Shown here piece by piece: positions 1-11,409 of a stretch of DNA of 64,000 bases. This DNA comes from Ifrita kowaldi (taxonomy: Eukaryota > Chordata > Aves > Passeriformes > Cinclosomatidae), in contig VZRS01002391.1 of the NCBI GenBank assembly GCA_013398055.1, positions 65,102-129,101 on the forward strand, read 5' to 3'. Every line of letters begins with the position of its first letter. Positions within the stretch are counted from its first letter, which is position 1. The notes beneath the pieces were generated by a model. That model saw only the letters and a program-made list of their open reading frames with translations, was not told where the DNA came from and searched no databases. Both the position numbers and the translations under genes were made by a program.

Positions 1-928
1 GCACTTCATCTTCTCGAATGTAAGTACACTATTGGCCAGACTGTTATTAATCATCATTGTTGTCAATGAACAAAAGTCCAGTGAAAGAAAACAATTGAAT
101 GCCTAGTACTGCAGAGGAGCTCAGGTTTCAGAATGACCACACTGATGAATAATGTTACTTTCATTTGGGAATTTGTCTATGCATTTATAAATCCTGTTCT
201 GAACTGGGGTCTTGCTATATATTTACACCATTGTTTAAGATACTCTGTCTATTTCCTCCTTGGGATCAAGGAGGCAGGATAGTGGGTTTGAATAAGAGCA
301 TTAAAACTATTATTAAAAATTACTCTTCTCCAACCAAAACCATGCAATGAGTTCATCATAGCAAAATAGGTTTTCTCTAGTTGTCTGCAGATGAAAATCT
401 AGAGTTTTAAGGACTAGGAAACCCTTGAAACAAACAAAGAGACCATATGAAGGCAGGGCTAAGTAAAAAAAGGCTTGAGAAGCAGAGAGTCACACAGGAA
501 TAGATTTAGTTAAGGACTTCCAAGATAACAGAAACAGTGGAGAAAGTGAAATAAATAAAACACAGCTCTTAAAGGACTAGGGCTGGGTAATGCATTCCAG
601 CAGGAGGAACCTGGAACTCAAAAGGTCAGTAAGTTTTTTGGGATTCTGAGGAAGAGGGTGGACATAGAGATGTTGCATGTTTTGCATAAAAATGTTTATC
701 TCCTGGTCTATGTGAAATACCTAAAAATCACATGGTGAGTACTGTCTATTTGCTTCCAGTAGCTTGAAGTCACTAGACTAGAAGTGAAATGGCCCTCAAG
801 AACAAAGGTATGGGAAGGGATGTTTTTAATCTGTTTAGGAGCTCTCTTTTGTAAGACTGTCTCCTATTTACAAGTAAAGCAAGAAACCCATAATGTTATA
901 TTTAATAGAATGAATTAGACCCAGAAAC

Positions 929-953
929 TGTGCCTGGAGGAAATCCAGGCACA
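929..953. repeat. Perfect 10-bp inverted repeat (hairpin)
   Basis: Bases 929-938 and 944-953 are exact reverse complements separated by a 5-base loop, so the strand can fold into a 10-bp stem. No longer precursor-like arm extends beyond it, so it does not look like a microRNA precursor. A perfect stem of this size is expected about once by chance in a window this long. Confidence 0.6.
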
Positions 954-3004
954 AAGGAAAGCTTACAAGTCCAGAGACCAAACTTGTAGATACATCACAG
1001 CAGACTGGTAGAATCCAATGAAGTAACTGGATGAGCTTCATAAAAAAATGTTTGAGCTCATTTCTTAACCAAGTTCACAATATAAATGCTAGGTCTTTTA
1101 TGCCTTCTGCCATATTCCAACTACTGGCTTGACTGCAGTGTTGCTATAAGTACCTAGTAGATTGGTTTTATAGTTACACTTATATATATCAAATTAGTGC
1201 TGTTTTCTCCCCTGCAAACTTGGGATTTTAATTTAGATTCTGCTCTTAGCTGAAAACCAGCACTTTAATGTCTCTTTAATCTACACTACAGTCTCTTAAC
1301 TAAATGTCATTTCACACCTTCTTGGTTCTCCAATAAGGTGTTCTTGCCTTACTACTCTCTAAAAAGCACTGTTGTAGGGACTTACAGCATCATTAGTTTC
1401 TATGCTTAAACATGGAAAATGATATATAAGAACTAAGCTTTATCATTCTTAATGTTTTCATATGCTTGCAGGGAACTGCAAGTCCGCAGGGGATAGAAAT
1501 AAAAATGGAAATATAGCAGCATTGTACTAATATAGCAGTGGCTGTGAGAGAATGAATGTTATGCTCTTGAGCTCAAGGAATGCTTATGCAGGAAAAGATT
1601 GACTCATCTGAAACCAGAAACCAGAGAGCACCTGCAAGTACTAGCTGGACATGAAGGAAAAGGCTGGACACACTCACCATGCCCTCTTATATCTCTGAAC
1701 TAGAGTCCCATGACATGAGGAGGCTATTTGATAATGCAAAACATCAACTTGGATGTACCAGGCTATATGACATGAGGGGAGGAGAAGGACCAGTGGTGTT
1801 AGTTGTATACTGGATGTGAGTCCTTGAGTGTCTTGCCACACAACAAGGGACTGGTGGAGGGTAGGACTGTTGGTGAGAACTGCACGAGTGCAAGGGTGCA
1901 TATTCATCCACCATCATTCTGGTCACTGCCTGCAGTATGCTATTCCTCCTTTTTCCTGTGGAATGGGCTGCTGGTCTTCTCCTCCAGACTGAATGCAATG
2001 ACACAGTGACAACTGCGCAGATTTTTACATATAAAAATATAAATATAAACATATATATGCGAATGAGTCTCTGAGTCAGAGCTGTAGGCACCAGGCTGTT
2101 GCACTCTGTATTTACTTTAGGCCTGATGGAAGAAAGTATTAAAATGACTGATAAGTTTTCTGTGTTAACAGTTTTTAAGGAAAAGTTAGATATTCTGGGT
2201 CACAGTGCGGGAAGTTTATTTACTTCAGTAATTTAAAACCTAATGACTTTCATGGTTAATCCTGTTTCCTTTGCTGCTGCCTTATCTCTTTTGATAATGA
2301 TGTAAGCTTGAATGCAAGTGTGAAGGGCATAGGTTTATACCTGGAAAATCACTGAGGTACTCTATTTGATCATGCAGATCTGTCTCACAAAGACCTGAAA
2401 CCTTGTGAGGGGCTATGCGCTACATTTATTCCAGTGACAACACCCATTTCTTTCCTGATGCTCTCATTGAAAATGAAAATTGCCTGCTTCCTAGTCCTAG
2501 AAATACATAATTTTCTGTATATTTCTTCCCCTTACTTATTTCAATCCCTTCTTCTAATCTAGCTCAGCATTATATGTATCAGCATGGGTGACAACTCAAG
2601 GAAGTGAATTTAGAGTGGTTCGTTTCACTGAAGGCCTGACTCCTTCGCTGTTGATATCAGAGACAAAATTCAGTGATTTCATTAGTACACAGAATCTGCT
2701 GAATAACTAAAGTCAGAATACAGAGAACAGGAATGACCAAACTTGTGGAAGAAATAATTTGAGATGCCTGATCACAAATTTAAAAGGAAGTCCCAAGAGG
2801 AATAGATAACTATGGAGAAAACTGAAGTTCTGCAGAGTAGACATATCCTGATTTCCCAGGAAGTGTTCTCAGTGAAACACTGGTGGGATGAAGAGTTTTG
2901 CAATATTTCACTATTTTCTTTGGCTCATGAATGTCAAGGGCAGTTTGTATTTCCTTCTGGAACTGAGATGTCCTCAGAAGTAGCTGAGCCATATGACACA
3001 ACCA

Positions 3005-3023
3005 TGACTCATTTCTTGACTCA
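3005..3023. promoter_or_regulatory. Tandem pair of AP-1 (TGACTCA) sites
   Basis: Two exact TGACTCA heptamers, the consensus for Fos/Jun (AP-1) and related bZIP dimers, lie at 3005-3011 and 3017-3023, 12 bp apart. The second is embedded in a 12-bp perfect palindrome, ACTCAGCTGAGT, and its 3' side reads TGACTCAGC, which also resembles a half Maf/Nrf2 site. The motifs are seen directly; regulatory function is inferred only from their clustering. Confidence 0.35.
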
Positions 3024-6000
3024 GCTGAGTTCAGAAAGAATAATGGAAGAGGACTGATAAAGCTTGGGCATGAAACAGCTCACCATTTCAGGCAGTTTCT
3101 TTGGTCTCTAAATGGAGTGGGCAAAATTCTGGATCTCAAAGAAAAAGTAGAATATGATAGCAACTTGAATATACATTGCAAAATCAAAATTTCCCTATAA
3201 AGCTTTAAATTAAACGAAAAAAGAATAATTTTTCACCCACTTACTAGCTTGCATGTAAATGAATAGAATTCCATTTTTTGTTTTGTATTGTATTGCTTCT
3301 CTATTGAATTAAGTCTTTCTCCCATTTAAAAGCCCCATCTTGTTCTGTCAGTCTCTAAAGCAGCTATTCAGCAGCCAACCAACACAACAGAAATTGTCTA
3401 TGCTGAATGTTCTTTTCCATTTTTGTATTGTATCCTAGTCTCTTATTATAATGGCACTGCCAGCAGAACTATAGACAAGCGTGTGTCAATATTTCTATGC
3501 CAAACACTGTTTTATTAGTAGATGTTTGTAACAAGACCATTCTAATTTGTATAATCAAAACGAAGCTAAATACAATTATTCTCCATCCTGACACTAATTT
3601 TCTCTAAAAATATACTTTATTTTCTCAATCACTTTTAAAAGATGGACAATCAATAACAAAAAAAGCGCTGAGGTTGAAAACAGCATATTGCTGGTTATTC
3701 CTCCGCAGAAAGGGACAAGAAAGAGCATAAGAGATCTTGTAAGTATTTAACTCATGTTTTTATACAACATGCTGGAAACCAGGGAACTCCTTCTCATGGC
3801 CGAAAGAATGATTTTTCTTCAGAACGTTTATTTTGACCTTGGTCTACAAAGACTATTTGTAGCCATAGATGTATTTTATCTTTCATTTAAATAAATGTGC
3901 ATGAAATTTGTATTTTCCATTGTACACTACTTTGCCATTTTGGGTTTATTTCCCCTTTTTCCTCCTCATGAGTACAGAGAACACTAACAACAGTTGTGTC
4001 TATGCCATGTCTATTTTCAGGAAAAGTGTTTGCTGCTGACCATAGCTATAAGTGTGAAGGGAAAAGATAAGCTTGTAGGAAGCACTGCCTCATTTGCATG
4101 CTATTTTTAGTACAGACCAATTCTTTCATCTTTGTAATGGCTTCACTTCTTGCACAAGGTGAACTAAAAATAGAACTTGTTTCTCCCTTGGTAGTATAAG
4201 GCAACAAACTGTACCGCAGATGTCCAGCTTTCAGATCTGCAGAGTTTTGAAGTCCAGAGCTCTTGACATTTACAGACCTCACAGGCTCTCTTAAAATAGT
4301 CTTGAAAGTTCAACCAATGACCAAAAGATTGCTTGAATTCCACCTAATACTGTGGTAGATTTTCATATAACCAGGCATTTCTTTCAATACTGGTATTAGC
4401 AGCCTGAGGTAAATCATTACTATGGTTTTAGTTTACAGTGATGCCTACAGATGTGAGCCTAACCGTGTAGGGTTACAAAAGAGCTCTCACTTGTTCCCTC
4501 TTCTGTTTCCTCGTCCCTCTTCTGTGCCCAGCTGCATTCATCCTGACCTCTCCCTTCCACTAGGTCAGGTGGGTTTTGGCCTTTCCTGTGGGTGGATTCA
4601 TCCACTAACCAAAGAGGCAGGTAACTGCATTTCTGCTGACTTTTTCTTGAGCCAGTGAGCTGAGTCTGTTCAGACAAGCTCTGGTGGTAAATGGTGGGCA
4701 CACACAGCCAGGAGCATCAAGACAAAAAAAGAGGGGGGGGGTGTGTGTCTAGGGAGGATCTCCCCTTTCTGCTGGTAGTACACTGTGAGTCTAAAACTAT
4801 TTCAATGAGCTGTACCCTGTGTAATTTGCAATATAGCAAAAGCATAGCTCCCGCCATTTACCCTACATGCTGCACCAGAATTGAGGTTCAGTGATTTTCT
4901 GTGACAATTATTTGAAATATTTTCTTGCTCAACATCATAGTTCAAGTTCATAGCCTGCTTGTGGAAGTGGCTTGCTTGTATTGCTTCCCAGGGGAGCACT
5001 GGGCCAGTCAGATTATCACCATGCCGTGCAAGCGGGATGACAAAGCTTGTGCTGCTCCTGGACCCACATAGCTTGGCATCACATGCTAGGAACACTTACA
5101 GGCAGCTTGTTATAAAACACTCAAATGGCTGCTCAAATCCTTGAGCAGAAGGAGCACATTAGACCTGCCAGACTAAAGATTCACTGTTGGAGTTTTTTTC
5201 AGTGGGCAGAAGAGGAAGGGGCTTATGTATGAAATTTTACCTCTGGATAAATGCACACCAGGTAAAATTTGCATTTGTTCATATTTTCTACCTGAATTTT
5301 GCACTAAAAATCACAAAATGAATATGAGTATCAGCCCCTGTTCACAGTCTTGCTCTTTCTACTTGCCCATGATAGTAAATCTGACTCTACTAATGGCAGG
5401 TGAAACTGCTTTTCATGGAATAAGAGACGGTTTAAAATCTTTTAACTCCTTTCTTGATGGATTGGTGAAGCCATTTGTGTATGCATATGGTGGAAGTTTC
5501 ATTTACATTTTTAATTCATAACTCCATGTAGCTTTTTACCGTATTCTGTTGCTTTACCACAAATAAATAAAGCCGTCATTTTGGTACACTGATGAGAATA
5601 AATCACCCCAGTCTTATCCCAAACCCCTGATGATGCCAGTGACCATTTCCTGCACCTGTTGTTATATGACCTTATTTTCTTGGCCATGGATGTCTTGAAA
5701 TGTACCTCATTTTCTGGATGACAATTTCCTGGAATTACACTTTGCATAAAATTAGAAAACAACTTTAAACCATGAAAACTTTCCTGTTTCTGAGTCTATG
5801 TCTTTGCTTATGTCATAGGAACCCATTTTTAGGCATCAGTTCTGAAATACGTCTCAGTTCATGAAGATACATATTCAACAACATGGACACAATCTTTTTT
5901 TCCCTGTTTTGTTCCTTCTTTTTCCAAGCAACAAACTCGGAGTTTGTGCATGGGTTTATGCAGTAAAGCACAGATCTGGAGTAGTTTGTGATTTCTGCTG

Positions 6001-7389
6001 GTCTGTGATTTCTGTGCTCATATTTCTCAGAGGGGGTGTCATGTTCTGCCCGTTCCTAAGAGAGTGATTAAAAGTGCAGAGTGCAGTACATCAGCGTGAC
6101 AGAAGGTCCTGGTGGTTCCTTATGGGCTTGACAGTGCAAAACATTACCAAAATACAAAACAGAATCGGTAGCATCTTTAATGCTTTACCTTTTACACTGA
6201 AGTGTTTGTCTATTTTGTGTTTATCAATATTTCCAGTTGTCTCATACATTCTTCTTTAATGCTGAATGTCTCAGTAAATACGATTTTCTTTCAAGGAGTT
6301 ATGGTTCTCTCTTTTAACTTAACATTCAGGGGTATATTGTTTTAACAATATATGTTATTCCTGCTTGGTAAATCCAATCATTCAAACACTGTCTCTATTC
6401 TGTCATTGTACTTTATTCCAGTGGAAAAGTCTAAGTATACATTATTTTTGGGTTGAAAAATTGAGAATATAAACTCCACAGAAGCAGCTGATTGATTGAC
6501 ATGGTGGAATGCTCTGTAATAGAAGAGTTTTTCCCAGGAAAATCTGCAAGTCCTAAAATCACAAAATACATAAATTAAAAAATTTTAAAAGGTAAGTAAA
6601 GGAATGAAGTTAATTATCACACGATTACAATAATGGAAAGATAAAAACTAATCAGACATGAAGAACAGATTGTACAGCCATTAACCAGGCTGTGGTAAAC
6701 CATTCCTTAACCCTGACTTAAGAGATCCATCATGCGATTGATGGCAGACAGTTAACTAATGCTTAAACAATTCCACAGTAATTTAAAGCTGTGGTAAATG
6801 GCATCACTCAACCAAGCAGTCACCCTCAGTCCCAAAAGTTATTTTTAACTGGTATGAAGTTATGCTAACCCTCTCTGCCCTTTCCCTGCCTAAACTGCAG
6901 AGGCTAATAAGTCTTCACTAGCTGTCCTTTTACCGAAGTCCAGGCCAATGACACTGATTGTTTGGGGTTCTTTTCCTGGAAAAACAATTTCCACTGAAGA
7001 GCAGTGTCAAATGAATTTGGAACAACCTCCCTTGGCTGAAGCTGCATTTAATCTCTTTATAAATATGTATTTATTTCCTCACCTTCAATTATTTTTTTAA
7101 AAGTTGTTTAAAAAATTGTTTATTATTAAGACCAATCTAACATCTGGTAGCTATCCAACTAATTTTTTTCTGCCTTCTCACTGATTAATGATCAATCAAA
7201 CTAGTGGAAGGAGCTGAGTTTACACAAGAGGGGCGAAAATTGACTGACGTGAACATGTCCTTGGTGAGTGTTGAAGAGGTAGTGGTAGGCAGGAGTGAGG
7301 TTGCTTCTGGAGTGTTACATGGCTAAACAAAAGGCTCTGTATTTGTTTAGTAATTTTACTTCTAAACTGAGGATCAAAAGTGGCAGTGA

Positions 7390-8465
7390 ACTAAAGATTA
7401 TGCTGGTGACACAATGCTGGGTAGCACTGCCTATGTAGAGTAGGATCAAAATATCATGTGAATGAGATGGATATCCAAGGATTGAAGTAAAAAGAAATGG
7501 TTGAAATTTAATAGCACAAAGTTCAAGGTCATGTAGTCACAGCCCAACAAGAACTTCTGCCAAGGACTGGCAGCCTATATTTTGGAAACAGCTGAAGAGA
7601 AGGAAAAGACTTGGGGCTACTGTCTGGCTATAAGTGGGTAGGAAAATGAAATTCCTTCTGTGTTTTGTTTGTGAGTAATTCCTCTTTCTGTCCCTCTTTT
7701 CTCATGTCTCACAAGGCACACTTTCCTGTCTCCATACCACAGATTGCTGCCTTCTCTCTGGTGGTGATGGAGCAGGATCACTCAACAGGAGCACTCTGCA
7801 AAGTACATGAGAAAAAGAGGTTGGAAACTGTTTGAGGGGAAGTAATTGCAAAATGTCAGTGCATATATGGAGGCCATGCCATGGGAGGTGGTGTGCACAG
7901 CCCTGGTAAAACATGCTCAGGAAAGATTAATGCAAAGTGGAAGAGGCGCACAGGAAGACTACGAGGTGTATTTTGGGGCACAGAGCTCTAGTCTTACTGG
8001 AGGACAGAAAACTTCTGTCTAGTTTTGCTTAGCAAAACAAAGCTGCAGAAAGCCTTCATTGCCACAAATGTGTGGGCCAGAGGAGAAAACATAGCTAAAA
8101 TGAAGAGGAAAACAATTTAAACTGTTGGAAAATGTTACTGGGACATTAGATAGATTCAAATTAGAAATTATTTAACACATGTATATTTTGCCATGAGAAC
8201 CAGAATCGGATTTCTAACCATTGGGTCAGTAAGTGGGGGAGCTCTATTCCAGAACTGTCTGTCTGATGGGACAAAAAACCTGTTATTGTCAGACTGGAAA
8301 TTGATTTCCTATGAAAAATAGTTTGATATGAACCCTGTAATAGCAGGGACATGAACGGTGTCTTAGGAGGCTTTCAGTCCTATGTTCCTGGGCAGTAGCA
8401 AGTACCTGATGAAGGCAACATGCAGAGGACTGACCTGTAACAAGTACCTAACGAGCATTTGTGCT
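7390..8465 (+). mobile_element. Ancient L3/CR1-like LINE, 3' part
   Basis: This is a decayed non-LTR retrotransposon of the CR1/L3 clade in sense orientation. Near 7410 the translation still shows YAGDTMLG, where functional reverse transcriptases carry the catalytic (F/Y)ADDT motif, so the second aspartate is changed. It is followed by the region typical of this clade (AATTTAATAGCACAAAGT, then an AAGGTCATG word) and, at about 7920-8050, the segment that in L3-type elements precedes the 3' end (a TTTTGCTTAGCAAAACAAA word). From 8200 to 8400 the final ORF2 region is recognisable (GGATTTCTAACCAT; later GGGCAGTAGCAAGTACC). Stops and frameshifts break every frame. The middle part, about 7640-7900, aligns poorly and may contain an insertion. 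The family is assigned from remembered amniote consensus similarity; the ends are approximate. Confidence 0.7.
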
Positions 8466-9394
8466 TTTAAAATTTAGAACAGTATTTTGCTTTCAAATAT
8501 GGATATTTTTCTGCAGACATTGTTTTATGAAGTCCAGGGGACAAGAACTGACTTTGTGAGAACCAGAAGAAATGTTTAATATATGGTTTATAGGTGACAC
8601 AGGTAAATATTGAAGCAGTAATTTTCTATAATCCATTAGCTTCTAAATTATTTTTTCCCTAGAACATCAGGCATTTAGGAAATCTGGAAAAGCAGTCAAT
8701 TTAAACAAACTCTCTTCTACAGCTGGGAAGGAAGAACAAAAGAGCTTGGAGAAAATGAGATCTCTTGATCTGATTCTGACGCCCTGCTGCCTCTCTGCCA
8801 GCCCCAGCTAGTGACCAGTGTCAGCACTAATGAGGGGGAGACAGCAGTGTGCCTTGTTGTAGCTGCTCTTTCTTCTTGTGCGCTGATGACCTCCCCAGAG
8901 TGCACCTCTGAATATGCAAGCTATCAGCTCACGTAGCATTTTTGGGGATTGCAGTCCCACACAATTTCCTCAGACACTGTGCTCCTGCAGATGAGAAAGA
9001 AAGTGGTAGACTTGGCCACCATGCCACATGGAAATGGGGAGGGCTGGGAAGAGAGAGCTGGAGAGGAAGATGACAGTCTGGTGTTATTCCAGGAGGCGTG
9101 GGGTGCTGAGGGTCAGCATGTGTAATTGTCTTGTTGCATCTCATGATTAAAGCATTTGAAAATTAGTTAAAGACCAGTTACTGAATAGAAAGGGCTGCAA
9201 GGGAAAAAGCGTCATTCTTCATTACATAGGCTTGAGATGAGATCCAAATCGAACCTGCCACACATATTCACTCAGCTGCACATGCTTGTAGCCAGAAGAA
9301 TGACAGCTTGATACCTACCTACATGTCAGTCAGTCTCTTTACCCCAAATAAACTTTTGCTTCTATGGTATCCTTTGCTTCAAAGCAATGCTGAC

Positions 9395-9540
9395 AAGGAT
9401 TTATTGAATTAACCTAAATGGCTTTAAGCCCCAATTCATGCTGGTGCAGCATGTCTCTATCAGGGGTTTGCACTGGTATAACTAATTGATTTAGTTACAG
9501 ATGGGAAAATTTTCTTAACAAGAGAAGGCCTAAACTGCTG
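9395..9540. repeat. Ancient amniote interspersed repeat fragment
   Basis: The words GGTGCAGCATG, TTTGCACTGGTATAAC and AATTGATTTAGTTACA, followed by an ACAAGAGAAGGCC tail, resemble an old repeat common in reptile and bird genomes. In that repeat, paired 'GCACTGGTATAACT / ATTGATTT' blocks end in a tail close to 'GTAGACAAGGCC'. The similarity is to a remembered consensus and the copy is diverged. It carries no coding information. Confidence 0.4.
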
Positions 9541-11364
9541 GCCAGGCTGCCTTTGTTGTTTGCAAGTAATCTCCTTCAGCCTGTTGTTAGCATAAATCTG
9601 CTCTATTTTGGATTCCCATAGAGCTAATTTACACAGGAACCACACAATAGCACGGTTTACATTTCTTGCTCCTTTTCAAAATGGACTGCAGGATCCTAAT
9701 GAAAAAACTTTTCACAAGTTGTCTGCATTTCTGTGAATATTTCATTGCCTCTGTCTCAGTCCTCAAGTATACTGTGGAAAAGCAATTCATTTGACAAATG
9801 AGCTTTTTCTAGTTGAGCGCAGAGAGTAGAGTATTCCGTTCTGCTCCCGAAGTGACTGGACACACAGCACCCTTTGAATCCCATTTCTGATATATAATGT
9901 TATATTAACAAATCTGAGACCTGCTTCCTCTGGCTATCCTGTAATACTAGACATGAATTTTCTCTCACTGATCTCAGGGCAAAGCTTATCTCCTGCTGGG
10001 GCTGTGTGAGCTCAGCTGAAAACCTGTGCACATGTGTGAAACCAACGTGATGAAATCCAAGCTGATGTTCACAGAAAATGAGTGTGTTCTCACCTGATTG
10101 AAACTAAATTGAAAATGAAAACAACCTTTTTGGTGGAGAATTAGATATGAGGTCCAACTTCAGGTAAATAAAGTTTGGAGACCTGTTATACAGGGGTGTA
10201 GAACCTGTGACAATTGGATCTTGGTCTTATTTATTTATTACTCACCACAGTGATAAAGCTTTCCTATTTATTTTTAAAAACACTGAATTCCTTCTTTGTC
10301 GTCCATGTATGTACTTTCAGACCTAATAACCTTTTCAGGAACAGTGCTGAAATCTGGAGACAGTGATACAACAAGCTTCAGCAATTGTTATCACTCCTCA
10401 ATGTGGACACTGTTTTAGGAAACATTTTACATAGAATGGTATGGAACAGTAACAGCTCATTTGGCTCTATTTGCTACCTCTCCAAAATTCTGGGTTTTTT
10501 TTTATTATCCGCTTGAGTGCTCTTTAGTTCTCGTTTTTTGTATTGTTCCACTAACTGTGAAGTAGAGGTACAACTTAATGGGCCCAAATGATTCACATTA
10601 ATGTAAGGAGTATATAAACATTGCAGTCTTTGCAACAGCAAGAACTGTATTTTCCTTGAGAACATTTATGCTCTTCACATATTTGAATGATACCCATTTT
10701 GCAGTCTAATCCTACAAAGAAATGGTTGGAATGTGGGGCATTACAGAAACTGATAAAGAGAGATTTGTAGGTGAGTACATCATAACAATATTTTATTTGC
10801 CGAAATCGTTAACTTATGTGTCTAAAACAGTTTTAAACTATTCATAGAATTGAAAAATAAAGGGTTTTGTAAAGAAAATAAACATAAGTAGGTGACTTTT
10901 TACCATGCTAAATAGTCTTGTTGCTGCCTTTCGCTCAAACCAATTCAAAAGAAAATGGTGTTTCCACATCAGGAACAAATAATTCCCCTCTCTAAAGTAT
11001 ATTGTTATGGCCATCTACTTTTTTCTTCTTTATTGTGAAAAGATAGACATGAATAAGTAATGCAATTTTCAAGAGAGATGTTGCTGCAGCCCAGAAATAT
11101 GAACTTTTATCACACAACTTTTTGTATTGCAAAGACTTTTGAAAATTAGCTAAGGAATGGTTGACGGCTGGAGAAGGAATTGGGTTGTATCTTGACTAAC
11201 CAGATTGTGACTAAAAGCCCACATATACCCTTTCCAGACACAGTTTTCACACTACTGGTAAATTTTCACACTGCTTTTCCAAAATATTTTTTAAAATTGT
11301 TTCTAAGTAGACTATGTAAAAACTTCAAAATATATTAATTTGCCAATCAACATCTTTATATGCA

Positions 11365-11409
11365 TATCTATCTATCGATCTATCTATCCATCTATTTATC
11401 TATGTATCT
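11365..11409. repeat. (TCTA)n microsatellite
   Basis: About eleven TATC/TCTA tetramer units, several with single substitutions (ATCG, ATCC, TTTA, TGTA). Interrupted tetranucleotide tracts of this kind are usually polymorphic but less mutable than pure ones. Confidence 0.9.

Larger units (their letters stand above)
1..7389. other. Unique AT-rich DNA, no gene recognised
   Basis: No recognisable coding exon, RNA gene or clear transposon was found here. Open frames are all below about 120 codons, and their translations look like random AT-rich sequence with no domain or motif. The stretch at about 6600-6840 is rich in short A/T-rich homeodomain-like words and has the look of conserved noncoding DNA, but that is an impression only. 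A short run of A then G then TG repeats lies at 4724-4747. The whole stretch could be intergenic or intronic. Confidence 0.55.

Noticed and set aside
929..953. Hairpin as a microRNA precursor
   Set aside because: The stem is only 10 bp with a 5-base loop; a precursor needs a stem of about 30 bp.
5225..5521. 98-codon + strand frame
   Set aside because: The composition looks random and no domain or splice context was recognised.
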